Positions 52,711-61,071 of a DNA stretch of 64,000 nt are shown in pieces. The stretch's first letter is position 1. The number at the start of each line of letters is the position of its first letter. Location of the stretch: assembly GCF_013363975.1 (NCBI RefSeq), contig NZ_JABWGN010000003.1:186001-250000 (forward strand), written 5' to 3'. The position numbers were made by a program, and so were the translations under genes. Source of the DNA: Nonomuraea montanisoli. GTDB lineage: Bacteria; Actinomycetota; Actinomycetes; Streptosporangiales; Streptosporangiaceae. The notes under the pieces are model-generated. The model saw only the letters and a list, made by a program, of their open reading frames with translations, was not told the origin of the DNA and ran no database searches.

Positions 52711-53314
52711 GAGAGCCTTCCGTCATCGTGGGGCGTCCGTCGTCGGACCTACCCCCGGCCGGTCGAGGCCGGGTGACCGGCACGCCTGCCCCGGGCCGCT
52801 CACAGGTAGATCTGCGGCGCGGCGGCGGCTCAGCGGCCGCGCGGACCGGTCACCCTCCATCAAACGCGCGCGCCCGGACTCCAGGCAGGCTCTGCCGTTA
52901 CGGGTAACGGCAGAGCCCCCCAGCGCGGGCTCACCGCCCGCCGGCCGGACATAATTCTTTGCTGGCAGAATGCCGTGAATTTCGGGAGAAGGCCGTATAC
53001 GATCCGCCGCCGTCGCGGCACTCTGCGAAACCACTCCAAAACGGCCCGGCCCGCGGCGGTCAACCCCGCGGGAGACAGCCCGGCGGCATCCGGCGGCCAC
53101 GACCGTGTCCGCGTTCCTGCCAGGTGACCTGCGGAGAGGCGCCGCCCCGGCCGCATCAGCGCCGGGCACACACCGCACCCATAATCTCGGATATTTACTG
53201 ATAGAGAGGGGAGGTCGCCTTTCCTGGTTGTCACGGAAATCCCGCCCCCACCGGCATCCCGGAAAATCCGCGCACCGTCCGGTCCGGTACGCCACGGCCC
53301 ATAGGCTGGAGCGT
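52711..53314. other. 604-base intergenic stretch with a 30-base palindrome and the mmuM promoter
   Basis: The stretch is richer in A+T than its surroundings (notably 52946-53010 and 53170-53200) and has no coding frame I accept. It contains a perfect inverted repeat, GGCTCTGCCGTTAC (52888-52901) and its complement (52904-52917), separated by two bases, and TAGGCT at 53302-53307, a -10 element eight bases before the methyltransferase GTG. Confidence 0.6.
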
Positions 53315-54181
53315 GTGAGCACTCTTGTCCTGGACGGCGGTCTGGCCACCCACCTCGAAACGCTCGGCGCGGACCTGAGCGACGAGCTGTGGTCGGCCCG
53401 GCTGCTGATGGAAGACCCGGACCTGATCCGGCGCGTCCACGCCGACTACTTCGCGGCGGGCGCGAACGTGGCGACCACCGCCAGCTACCAGGCGTCGATC
53501 CCGGGGTTCCTCCGCCGGGGCGCGAGCGTGGCGCAGGCCGAGCGCCTCATCAGGCTCTCGGTCGAGCTGGCCGCGCAGGCCCGCGACGAGGCGGGCGGCG
53601 GGCTGGTCGCCGCCAGCGTCGGCCCGTACGGGGCCTGCCTCGCCAACGGCGCCGAGTACACCGGCGACTACGACCTCGGCGAGGAGGGTCTGCTCGCCTG
53701 GCACCGGCCCCGCTGGGAGATCCTCGCCTCGGCCGGCGCCGACCTGCTCGCCTGCGAGACCATCCCGTCGTACGCGGAGGCGCGGGCGCTGGCCCGGCTG
53801 CTGAAGGAGACGCCGGGGCTCAAGGCGTGGGTGAGCTTCTCGTGCCGCGACGGCGAGCACATCAGCGACGGCACGCCCATCCGCGAGGCGGCCGCCCTGT
53901 TCACGGGCGACCCGCAGGTCGTGGCCGTGGGCGCGAACTGCACGGCGCCGCGCCACGTGCCCGGCGTGATCGCCTCCCTGTCGGGCGGCCTGCCGGTGGT
54001 CGTCTACCCCAACTCCGGCGAGACGTGGGACGCGGCGAACCGCCGCTGGCTCGGGCTCACCGATCCGGTGGAGTACGGCCAGGCGGCCAAGGAGTGGGAG
54101 CGCGCGGGCGCGTCCCTGATCGGCGGCTGCTGCCGCACCACCCCCGACCACATCAGGCAGATCCGCACCCACCTGTCCTGA
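53315..54181 (+). CDS. mmuM: Homocysteine S-methyltransferase
   Basis: The 288-residue barrel starts VSTLVLDGGLATHLETLGADL and has the zinc-binding Cys in VVAVGANCTAP and the Cys pair in SLIGGCCRTTPDHI. It transfers the methyl group of S-methylmethionine (or SAM) to homocysteine, giving methionine without folate or cobalamin. Other conserved blocks: VHADYFAAGANVATTASYQAS and ASVGPYGACLANGAEYTGDY. The frame is open upstream to 53105, but the GTG at 53315 is where the family begins and follows a good -10 element. No permease gene (mmuP) is adjacent. Confidence 0.93.
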   Translation: MSTLVLDGGLATHLETLGADLSDELWSARLLMEDPDLIRRVHADYFAAGANVATTASYQASIPGFLRRGASVAQAERLIRLSVELAAQARDEAGGGLVAASVGPYGACLANGAEYTGDYDLGEEGLLAWHRPRWEILASAGADLLACETIPSYAEARALARLLKETPGLKAWVSFSCRDGEHISDGTPIREAAALFTGDPQVVAVGANCTAPRHVPGVIASLSGGLPVVVYPNSGETWDAANRRWLGLTDPVEYGQAAKEWERAGASLIGGCCRTTPDHIRQIRTHLS

Positions 54182-54432
54182 CCCCCGGGCCCGCCCTGAC
54201 TCCTGGGCCGGCGGAGCAACGGGCACGACCACCCCCGAGGTTCGGGCGAGCGGAGTCGCTCCCGTGACGACCCCGGACGCGTCGCTTCCAGAGATGGCCT
54301 CGCCGCTCTCACGGCGCCGCCCAGCGCCGCGCGGCCTCACGCGCGCGCTCCACACGTCCGAAGCGAGCCGCACATCCGAAGCGGGCCGCGCCCCCTCCTG
54401 GTCGCGGCCCGTTCCGGTGGGACGGCCGCGCG

Positions 54433-54858
54433 TCAGACGGCCGCGCCGGCCGGGGTGCGGCGGCGCAGCAGCGTGTCGACGGCCAGCGCGCCGCCCCCGG
54501 TGAAGCCGACCGCCAGCGCCCCCGCCGCGAGCGACAGCACGAACTCGTAACCGCCCTTGTCCGCGCCGAACCCGTTGGCCCCGTGGACGAACACGATCGC
54601 CCCGATCATGTCGAGCGCCAGCAGCGTGCCCGCGATCGGCAGGGCCGCGCCGAGGATCAGCGCCAGGCCGCCCGCCACCTCCAGCACCGCGATGGCCGGA
54701 GCCGCCACACCGGCCAGCGGGACGCCGATCGACTCGAAGAACTTCGTGGCCCCCGCGATGCCCATGACGGCGAACTTCTGGTAGCCGTGCACGAGGAAGA
54801 TGACGCCGAGCGCCACCCGGGCGAGCAGCAGGGCGACGGGGCGCGCCTGGTCGATCAT
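54433..54858 (-). CDS. DoxX family membrane protein
   Basis: The 141-residue four-helix membrane protein has ALLLARVALGVIFLVHGYQKF, FFESIGVPLAGVAAPAIAVLEVAGGLALILG, LLALDMIGAIVFVHGANGFG and EFVLSLAAGALAVGFTGGG. DoxX-like proteins occur in quinone/thiol redox complexes (in mycobacteria with SodA and SseA). It is divergent from a MarR gene across a region with two matching operators, a common redox- or phenol-responsive pair. GGAGGAG precedes the ATG. The 251 bases between mmuM and this gene hold nothing I can name. Confidence 0.88.
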   Translation of the reverse strand: MIDQARPVALLLARVALGVIFLVHGYQKFAVMGIAGATKFFESIGVPLAGVAAPAIAVLEVAGGLALILGAALPIAGTLLALDMIGAIVFVHGANGFGADKGGYEFVLSLAAGALAVGFTGGGALAVDTLLRRRTPAGAAV

Positions 54859-54881
54859 GCGGTCTCCTCCGATGTCGGTTC

Positions 54882-54936
54882 GTTCAGTTTTGAACGACCC
54901 TACCAGGATGGTTCAAATCTGAACAACAAGTACACT
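54882..54936. promoter_or_regulatory. Twin GTTCA-N4-TGAAC operators between doxX and marR
   Basis: Perfect palindromes GTTCAGTTTTGAAC (54882-54895) and GTTCAAATCTGAAC (54911-54924) have centres 29 bases apart. Minus-strand TAGGGT (54902-54897) is a -10 for doxX between them; plus-strand TACACT (54931-54936) is the -10 for marR, seven bases before its GTG. MarR bound to both would silence both directions. Confidence 0.72.
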
Positions 54937-54942
54937 TGGGCC

Positions 54943-55398
54943 GTGACGGACACCCGGTGGCTAGACGACACGGAAATGGCGGCGTGGCGCGCCTTCCTGT
55001 CCACCTCTCACCTGTTGGAGAGGCGCATCGAGGAGCAGCTCAAGGCCGCGGCCGGGCTGACGCATCCGCAGTACGAGATCCTGGTCCGGCTGGCGGACGC
55101 CCCCGACCGGCAGATGCGCATGACGGAGCTGGCCCGGGGCGTCGTCGTGTCGAAGAGCGCGCTGACGTACCAGATCACCCGCCTGGAGAAGGCGGGGCTG
55201 GTGGAGCGCACGACCTGCCCGTCGGACGACCGGGGCGTGCTGGCGGTGCTCACCGAGGCCGGCCTGCGCTGCCTCGAACGCGTGGCGCCGGGCCATCTCG
55301 CGGTCGTGCGCGCCTACCTCGTCGACCGGCTCACCCGCGACGAGCTGGAGGTCATGACCACGGCCATGCGCAGGACGGAGCGGGCCCTGCGCGAGTAG
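54943..55398 (+). CDS. MarR family transcriptional regulator
   Basis: The 151-residue winged-HTH regulator has HPQYEILVRLADAPDRQMRMTELARGVVVSKSALTYQITRLEKAGLVER, followed by the wing CPSDDRGVLAVLTEAG. It has no conspicuous redox Cys pair: the Cys in TCPSDD and RCLER are the only two, both of which could still sense oxidants. Leaderless GTG start. Adjacent operators predict autorepression plus control of doxX. Confidence 0.9.
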   Translation: MTDTRWLDDTEMAAWRAFLSTSHLLERRIEEQLKAAAGLTHPQYEILVRLADAPDRQMRMTELARGVVVSKSALTYQITRLEKAGLVERTTCPSDDRGVLAVLTEAGLRCLERVAPGHLAVVRAYLVDRLTRDELEVMTTAMRRTERALRE

Positions 55399-55437
55399 CC
55401 GGCCCCGGAGAGGAGCCGGCCGTTTCCGGGAAGAGGG

Positions 55438-56166
55438 TCAGTGCTTGGCGGCGCGGGCCGCGCGCTCCATCTCGACCTTGGCGCTGGCCGCGTACTTGTC
55501 GACGTACTCCTGGCCCGACAGCTCCATGAGCGCGTACATGATCTCGTCGGTCACCGCGCGCAGGACCAGCCGGTCGTCCTCCATGCCGTAGTAGCGGGAG
55601 AAGTCGAGCGGCTTGCCGAACCGGACACCCGGCCGGATGCCCAGCTTGGGCAGCGGCCGGCCCGGGGGCATCATCTCGAAGGTGTTGACCATGGCCCACG
55701 GGATGACCGGGACCCGCGACTCCAGCGCCAGCCGGGCGACGCCGGTCTTGCCCTTGTACAGGCGGCCGTCGGGCGAGCGGGTGCCCTCGGGGTAGATGCC
55801 GAGGATGTGGCCCTCGCGCAGCACCCGCAGGCCGGTGCGCAGCGCCGCCTCGCTGGCCTTGCCGCCGGAGCGGTCGATCGGCACGGTGCCGACGCCGCTG
55901 AAGAACAGCCGGGTGAAGAAGCCCTTGACGCCCCGGCCGGTGAAGTAGTCCGACTTGCCGAGCGAGATGACCTTACGGCGCAGGTGCAGCGGGCCGAAGA
56001 AGTGGTCGGCGAACGACAGGTGGTTGCCGGCGAGGATCACCGGCCCCTGCCGGGGCACGTTGTCCGCACCCTCCGTCCAGGGACGGAAGATGAGATGGAG
56101 GAACGGCCCCAAGATGGCCTTGACCACCCAGTAGAACACCCGGCCACCTCTTCCTCTGCGCTTCAT
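55438..56166 (-). CDS. plsC: 1-Acylglycerol-3-phosphate acyltransferase (PlsC family)
   Basis: The 242-residue protein has the acyltransferase motifs in order: GNHLSFADHFFG (NHxxxxD catalytic), GTVPIDRSGG, GIYPEGTRSPDG (EGTRS substrate-binding) and VPVIPWAMVNT. A single N-terminal membrane helix (about 8-28) anchors it. It makes phosphatidic acid from lysophosphatidic acid. Its position corresponds to Rv2182c in the mycobacterial order. Divergent from the esterase gene. Confidence 0.93.
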   Translation of the reverse strand: MKRRGRGGRVFYWVVKAILGPFLHLIFRPWTEGADNVPRQGPVILAGNHLSFADHFFGPLHLRRKVISLGKSDYFTGRGVKGFFTRLFFSGVGTVPIDRSGGKASEAALRTGLRVLREGHILGIYPEGTRSPDGRLYKGKTGVARLALESRVPVIPWAMVNTFEMMPPGRPLPKLGIRPGVRFGKPLDFSRYYGMEDDRLVLRAVTDEIMYALMELSGQEYVDKYAASAKVEMERAARAAKH

Positions 56167-56286
56167 GTGTGAGCAACGTCATCTTCGCATCTCAGACTCG
56201 ATGCTCCTACACCACCTCTCGCACAAAGCCCCGGGATCGTGCGACGATCGGGCAGTTCCGGGATGAAATCCCTTCGAGGAGCTGTT

Positions 56287-57045
56287 ATGCCGCTCATGCC
56301 AGGCGCGGAGCCGTACCATCACGAAGCAGGCCAGATCGGTGTGCTGCTCTGCCATGGATTCACCGGCACGCCGCAGTCGCTGCGGCCGTGGGCGGAGTTC
56401 CTGGCCGGGCACGGCCTGAGCGTCTCCCTGCCCCGCCAGCCCGGTCACGGCACCACCTGGCAGGAGATGAACCATACTCGCTGGGAGGACTGGTACGCCG
56501 AGGTCGAGAAGGCGTTCGAGGACCTCCAGGGGCGCTGCGCCGAGGTGTTCGTGGCCGGCCTGTCGCTGGGCGGCTGCCTGGCGCTGCGGCTGGCCGAGGT
56601 GCACGGCGAGGCGATCAAGGGAGTGGTGGTGGTCAACCCGTCGATCGCCAACGACGTGCCGCTGCTGAAGCTGGCGCCGCTGCTCAAGTGGTTCCTGCCG
56701 TCGGTGCCCGGCGTGGCGAACGACGTGAAGAAGCCGGGCGTGACCGAGCTCGCGTACACGCGCACCCCCGTGAAGGCGGCCGCCTCGCTGCCGGGCCTGT
56801 GGTCGCTGGTGCAGGCCGACCTCGCCCGGGTGACGCAGCCGCTGCTGGTGTTCCACAGCATCGACGACCACGTGGTGAAACCCACCAGCGTGGCCGTCAT
56901 CCGTCAGAAGGTCCCGCAGGCCACGATCGAGGAGCTTACGGATAGCTACCATGTTGCGACGCTCGACAACGATGCCGACAGGATCTTTGCCGGTAGCCTC
57001 GGCTTCATCAGGACGCATGCCTCGGTACCCTTGCAGAGGGACTGA
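56287..57045 (+). CDS. Alpha/beta-hydrolase carboxylesterase/lipase
   Basis: The 252-residue serine hydrolase has oxyanion strand VLLCHGFTGTPQSLRPWAEFL, nucleophile elbow GLSLGG, Asp in FHSIDDHVV and His in SYHVATLD. It resembles the Est30/monoacylglycerol-lipase carboxylesterase group, and in this place next to plsC a role in acylglycerol turnover is plausible. GAGGAG precedes the ATG at 56287; the 16 upstream codons in frame are not conserved-looking. Confidence 0.9.
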   Translation: MPLMPGAEPYHHEAGQIGVLLCHGFTGTPQSLRPWAEFLAGHGLSVSLPRQPGHGTTWQEMNHTRWEDWYAEVEKAFEDLQGRCAEVFVAGLSLGGCLALRLAEVHGEAIKGVVVVNPSIANDVPLLKLAPLLKWFLPSVPGVANDVKKPGVTELAYTRTPVKAAASLPGLWSLVQADLARVTQPLLVFHSIDDHVVKPTSVAVIRQKVPQATIEELTDSYHVATLDNDADRIFAGSLGFIRTHASVPLQRD

Positions 57046-57091
57046 TCGCGCCCAGGGGGAAGCCGCGATCGCTGCGGAGAGGGCCGGCTAG

Positions 57092-57556
57092 GTGACGCCC
57101 CAGAGTGACGAGGACGAGGTCTGGCGGCAGATCGTCGCGTCCTTCAACGACACCGCCGAGCGCGACTCGGCCGATCAGCCATGGCCGGACAGCGAGAACG
57201 TCCCCCTCGAGCAGCCGCGCCGGGTGATCCAGCCCGCCGAGCCCGTCCTGCGCGAGAGCGACGCCGAGCGTCCCGAGCCGCACCACGACGAGCACGACGA
57301 GGACGACGAGGGCCACTACGAGCCGCCGCCGCCACCCCCGCTGCCCAAGCTCGACCTGACCACCAAACTGGCCTGGACGGCGCTGTTCGGCGGCCCGGCC
57401 TATCTGCTGCTGGCCGCGATGGCCGACTGGCGGATGGAGGGCTGGGCGCTGTTCACGGCGGTCGCGGCGTTCATCGGCGGCTTCGTGGCGCTGGTGGTCC
57501 GCATGGGCGACGGCCCGCCCAACGACTCCGGCTGGGACGACGGGGCCGTGCTGTAG
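57092..57556 (+). CDS. Conserved actinobacterial membrane protein of unknown function
   Basis: The 154-residue protein has an acidic, disordered N-terminal half with a His/Asp/Glu-rich run near residues 72-82 and a Pro run, then two membrane helices (about 97-112 and 120-138; KLAWTALFGGPAYLLLAAMADW, WALFTAVAAFIGGFVALVV). Start GTG 46 bases after the esterase, likely cotranscribed. I do not recognise a named family; proteins of this build commonly sit beside plsC/arsA clusters in high-GC actinobacteria. A GGCTCC-GGAGCC hairpin at 57587-57604 follows. Confidence 0.7.
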   Translation: MTPQSDEDEVWRQIVASFNDTAERDSADQPWPDSENVPLEQPRRVIQPAEPVLRESDAERPEPHHDEHDEDDEGHYEPPPPPPLPKLDLTTKLAWTALFGGPAYLLLAAMADWRMEGWALFTAVAAFIGGFVALVVRMGDGPPNDSGWDDGAVL

Positions 57557-57610
57557 ACGGCTTCGCTCCCTGAACGGCTCAGGACGGCTCCGAGGAGGAG
57601 CCGGCCTGGG

Positions 57611-58756
57611 TCAGGAGTCCTTCGGCGGCGGGCCGCCCGGACCGAAGGTCTCCACCACGTCGCTGTAGCGGTCGGCCAGGTCGACGGCGTGGCCCACGGC
57701 CCACACCGCCCCCTTGCCCGGCAGGTAGGTGACGGCCTGCAGCCGCACGCTGCTGCGGCCCTGCGCGGCGGCGCCGCGGATGATCTCGCAGTCGCCCTTC
57801 TCGCAGCGCAGCATGAACGGCTCGGTCTCGCGGGTGGGGTCGTAGCCGGAGATCCAGTAGCGGCCCTTGCCGTCGCCGGTCACCCCGTACAGGCGGGCGT
57901 CGGTGCCGGGCAGCGGCACCCGCCGCCAGTGCTTGCCGTCCCAGGACAGCACGAGCGGCTCGACGTCGCTCGGCCCGTGGTAGACGCCGCCGACGGCCAT
58001 GGCCCGCTTGCCGCCGTCGACCTGCACGTCGCGCAGGTAACCGCCGGGCACGTCGGGGACCGGCATGGCCTTCCACGTGTCGCCCGACTGGTGCATGACC
58101 AGCGGCTGGCTGCCGGTGTCGCCGACCGCGACGCCTCCGGACACCGCGTAGAGGGCGCCCTGGACCTCGGTCTCCTGGACGGTCCACCTGCTGTTCTGCC
58201 CGGTGACGATGAGCCCGACCGTCCAGTTGCGCTTCTCCGGGTCGGGGTCGCGGGTCTTGCCGCGGCCGACGGCCACCACCCGGCCGGGGCGGGCGTCGAC
58301 GCCGCCGAGCCAGTCGCCGGTCCACAGGCCCTCGGCGCGGACGCGGTCGAAGCCGTTGACGTCGCCGTGGGCGAGGTAGGGCACGCCGTCGTGGCCGTCG
58401 CCCACGGCCCACACGTCGGACGGCGCGGCCGCGGCGACGCCGCGCAGGTTGCCCGCGCCGCTCGCGTCCCGGATCGCGACCTCCGACCACCGGGAGCCGT
58501 CCCAGTGGCGGATCGTGCCGCGGCTCTTCCAGACGTCCCAGATCTCCTGCTGCCCCACGGCCCACACGTCGTCGGCGGACAGGGCGGCCACGTCGGACAG
58601 GGAACCGTCGGCGACCAGGCGCGCGCTCGACGAGCGCTGCCACGCCTCGACCGAGGCGGGCCGGGGCTCGGCTAGCGCGGCATGCGTGACCTGGGACCAG
58701 GCCACGGACGTCGCCATGATCAAGGAGAGCGCACGCCGCCGGAAGCGACGGGTCAT
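57611..58756 (-). CDS. Exported beta-propeller-like protein with DVWAVG repeats
   Basis: The 381-residue protein has a signal peptide (basic MTRRFRRRALSLIMATSVAWSQ, cleavage near THAALAEP) and about six repeats with the pattern L-(S/A)-D-V-x-A-V-G/W-x-V-G, clearest in LSADDVWAVGQQEIWD, APSDVWAVGDGHDG and KGAVWAVGHAVD. The repeats suggest a secreted propeller with a binding role; no catalytic residues stand out. I choose the ATG at 58756 over the TTG at 58762. Confidence 0.75.
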   Translation of the reverse strand: MTRRFRRRALSLIMATSVAWSQVTHAALAEPRPASVEAWQRSSSARLVADGSLSDVAALSADDVWAVGQQEIWDVWKSRGTIRHWDGSRWSEVAIRDASGAGNLRGVAAAAPSDVWAVGDGHDGVPYLAHGDVNGFDRVRAEGLWTGDWLGGVDARPGRVVAVGRGKTRDPDPEKRNWTVGLIVTGQNSRWTVQETEVQGALYAVSGGVAVGDTGSQPLVMHQSGDTWKAMPVPDVPGGYLRDVQVDGGKRAMAVGGVYHGPSDVEPLVLSWDGKHWRRVPLPGTDARLYGVTGDGKGRYWISGYDPTRETEPFMLRCEKGDCEIIRGAAAQGRSSVRLQAVTYLPGKGAVWAVGHAVDLADRYSDVVETFGPGGPPPKDS

Positions 58757-58765
58757 GAACAAATG

Positions 58766-59488
58766 CTAAGGGTTCACGACAGGTCCCCGGAGCCCAGCCC
58801 CCGATTCCACCTCCGCGACCACCGGCAGGTGGTCCGAAGCCGCGGCCAGGTCGGCGGGATCGGCCGGCGCCCCGCCGCAGTCGCGAACCCGCAGGCCGGG
58901 CCCGGTGAAGATCGCGTCGATGCGCGCCTGGGGCGACCTGGCGGGGAAGGTCAGGCCGTCGCCCCTCGGGGCCGCCGGGTAGCAGTCGGCCAGCCGGGCG
59001 GCGACGTAGCGCCAGGCCGGCTGGTGGTCCCGCTCGTTGAAGTCGCCGCACAGGACGGGTTCCGCGCCGAAGCGGGCCGCCGTCGCCTCCAGCAGCGTCA
59101 TCGCCTCGGTCACGTGGTGCAGCCGGGCCGCGCCGTTCAGGTCCAGGTGGGTGGAGCCGACGGCCAGCCGCGCGCCCTCGACCTCGGCGACGGCGACCGC
59201 CAGGCCGCGTACCTCCAGGCCGACGAAGACGCGCAGCACGTGGTTCTCGGCGTGCAGCAGCCGCACCCGGGGGGCGGCGAAGACGGCCACGCCGCCGAGC
59301 CGCCGTCCGGCCACGACGCGCAGCCCGCACGAGCCGGCCAGTTCCTCACGCCGTGCCTGCCAGCCGAGCAGCCGGGGCGCCTCCTGGACGCAGAGCAGAT
59401 CGGCGCGCAGCGCGCCGATCACGCGGGTGAGCGCGGGGACGCTGTCCTTCATCCCCCGCACGTTGTAGGTGGCGAGCCTGACCGTCAC
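58766..59488 (-). CDS. Endonuclease/exonuclease/phosphatase family protein
   Basis: The 240-residue protein has the EEP fold: LATYNVRGMKDS (Asn), LLCVQEAPRL (metal Glu), GSTHLDLNG (catalytic His), VLCGDFNERDHQPAW (Asp-Asn) and AASDHLPVVAEVE (Asp-His). Substrates range from DNA to phosphoinositides, and none can be chosen here. GTG start 18 bases from the glucokinase stop, so it is part of the SRPBCC-to-EEP minus-strand operon. Confidence 0.88.
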   Translation of the reverse strand: MTVRLATYNVRGMKDSVPALTRVIGALRADLLCVQEAPRLLGWQARREELAGSCGLRVVAGRRLGGVAVFAAPRVRLLHAENHVLRVFVGLEVRGLAVAVAEVEGARLAVGSTHLDLNGAARLHHVTEAMTLLEATAARFGAEPVLCGDFNERDHQPAWRYVAARLADCYPAAPRGDGLTFPARSPQARIDAIFTGPGLRVRDCGGAPADPADLAAASDHLPVVAEVESGAGLRGPVVNP

Positions 59489-59506
59489 GGACGGACTGTA
59501 ATCCCG

Positions 59507-60439
59507 TCAGCGATGCCTGGCCAGGTCGGCGGCGCCCACCATCCCGGCGTTGGCGCCCAGCTCGGCCAGCCGGATCTCGGGCAGCGGCCGGTGCCCGCGG
59601 CCGGTCAGCCGCTGGGCGAACGCCTCGCGCGCCCGGTCGAGGAACAGGTCGGAGGCGCGGCTCACGCCGCCGCCCACGATGAAGCAGCCGGGGTCGAGGA
59701 CGGCGGCCAGGTCGGCCATGCCCTGGCCGAGCCAGTCGGCCAGGCTCGCGAACGCCGCGAGCGACGCCTCGTCGCCCTGCCGGGCCGCCTCGGTGACCTC
59801 CTCGCCCTCGATCTTGCCGCCGGCCAGGCCGAGCAGGATCCCGGCGCGCTCGGGCTGCTCCTCGGCGATGCGCCTGGCCTCCATGACCAGCGCGTTGCCG
59901 CTGGCGTACTGCTCCCAGCAGCCGCGCTGCCCGCAGCCGCACGGCCGCCCGTCGGGGACGACCTGCATGTGGCCGAGCTCGGCCGCCATGCCCCAGTGGC
60001 CGCGGAACAGGGCGCCGTCGAACACCAGGCCGCCGCCGATGCCGGTGCCGACCGTGAGGCACACGATGTGGGACTGCCCGCGGCCGGCGCCGAACCGGGT
60101 CTCGCCCCAGGCCATGGCGTTGGCGTCGTTCTCGATCACGACGGGCAGGCCGACCATGCCGCTGATCTTCTTCTGCAGCGGCTCCTCGCGCCAGGCGAGG
60201 TTGGGCGCGAAGCGGACGACGGACCGCGACTCGTCCACGAACCCGGCGGCGCCGACGCCGACGGCCTCGACGTCGCGGCCCTCGGCCAGCTCGCGGACCA
60301 CGTCGGCCACGGTCTCGGCGATGAGGTCGGGCCGGTCGGCCGGTGTCTTCCGCAGCGCCTGCTCGACGATCGCGCCGTTCTCGTCGACCACACCCGCGCT
60401 GACCTTCGTGCCGCCGATGTCCACGCCGATCGTGAGCAT
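59507..60439 (-). CDS. glkA: ROK family glucokinase
   Basis: The 310-residue ROK protein has the ATP site IGVDIGGTKVSAGVVD, catalytic Asp in IENDANAMAWGE, VGTGIGGGLVFDG, GHMQVVPDG and the zinc motif CGCGQRGCWEQYASG. It has no N-terminal HTH, so it is an enzyme, not a ROK repressor. In streptomycetes the equivalent GlkA also mediates carbon catabolite repression, and there too it follows the same ArsA/SRPBCC neighbours as I recall. 13 bases downstream of the preceding gene. Confidence 0.93.
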   Translation of the reverse strand: MLTIGVDIGGTKVSAGVVDENGAIVEQALRKTPADRPDLIAETVADVVRELAEGRDVEAVGVGAAGFVDESRSVVRFAPNLAWREEPLQKKISGMVGLPVVIENDANAMAWGETRFGAGRGQSHIVCLTVGTGIGGGLVFDGALFRGHWGMAAELGHMQVVPDGRPCGCGQRGCWEQYASGNALVMEARRIAEEQPERAGILLGLAGGKIEGEEVTEAARQGDEASLAAFASLADWLGQGMADLAAVLDPGCFIVGGGVSRASDLFLDRAREAFAQRLTGRGHRPLPEIRLAELGANAGMVGAADLARHR

Positions 60440-60452
60440 TGCCGTAGCCCCC

Positions 60453-61034
60453 TTATCCCAGGTCGATGTGCTGCACGGTATCGCGCCCGCGCTCCCGGTC
60501 GTCGCGCGGCCCGCGGGGGGCGGCCGGCTTGCTGAGCGCGTCGAGCGTCTGCCGGAACGCGGCGAACAGCTCGCCGCCCGCCGCGACCAGATGCCCGGTC
60601 ACGTCCTTGCCCGACTCGCGCTGCGCCGCGATCGCCCGGCAGACCGGGCAGGCGCGGCAGATGTACTCCTCGTGGGGCTCGGAGACGGCCTCGCTCCACA
60701 CGTCCTGCTGCTCCCTGCGTCCGCCGCCGCCGAGGGAACCGGTGAACGAGCTGAGCACCGTGCGGCCGACGTGGCGGGTGGCCTGGCCCTGGATCGCGTC
60801 GAACAGCTTGCGCGCCTCGTCGGCCACCGTGCCGATCGGGTCACGGCCGCTCTGACCGCTCTGACCGGTCTGGCCGCTCTGGCCGGTGCGGCTGCTCTGA
60901 CCGGTCTGACCGCTCTGGCCGCTCTGACCGGTCTGGCCGCTCTGGCCCGGCCGGGTGCTTCGGGTCTCGTCCGCGCGGGGGTCGGCGGCGCGGGCGTCGG
61001 TGTCGCGGGGGTTGCTGTCGTTGGTCTCGGTCAT
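60453..61034 (-). CDS. Hypothetical protein with QSGQTG repeats and a CxxC-type pair (DUF5304-like)
   Basis: The 193-residue protein has a disordered N-terminal third built of repeated (G-Q-S/T)n units at about residues 30-63, then a helical domain (DPIGTVADEARKLFDAIQGQATRHVGR) and a CRACPVCRAIAAQ motif that could bind zinc. Start ATG at 61034 with AGGGAGG upstream; the longer frame to 61166 would overlap the ArsA gene. The same small gene between an ArsA ATPase and glucokinase is, as I recall, usual in streptomycetes; function unknown. Confidence 0.72.
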   Translation of the reverse strand: MTETNDSNPRDTDARAADPRADETRSTRPGQSGQTGQSGQSGQTGQSSRTGQSGQTGQSGQSGRDPIGTVADEARKLFDAIQGQATRHVGRTVLSSFTGSLGGGGRREQQDVWSEAVSEPHEEYICRACPVCRAIAAQRESGKDVTGHLVAAGGELFAAFRQTLDALSKPAAPRGPRDDRERGRDTVQHIDLG

Positions 61035-61071
61035 CTGGCCCTCCCTGGCTCCGGAGCGCCCGCCGTCTCGC

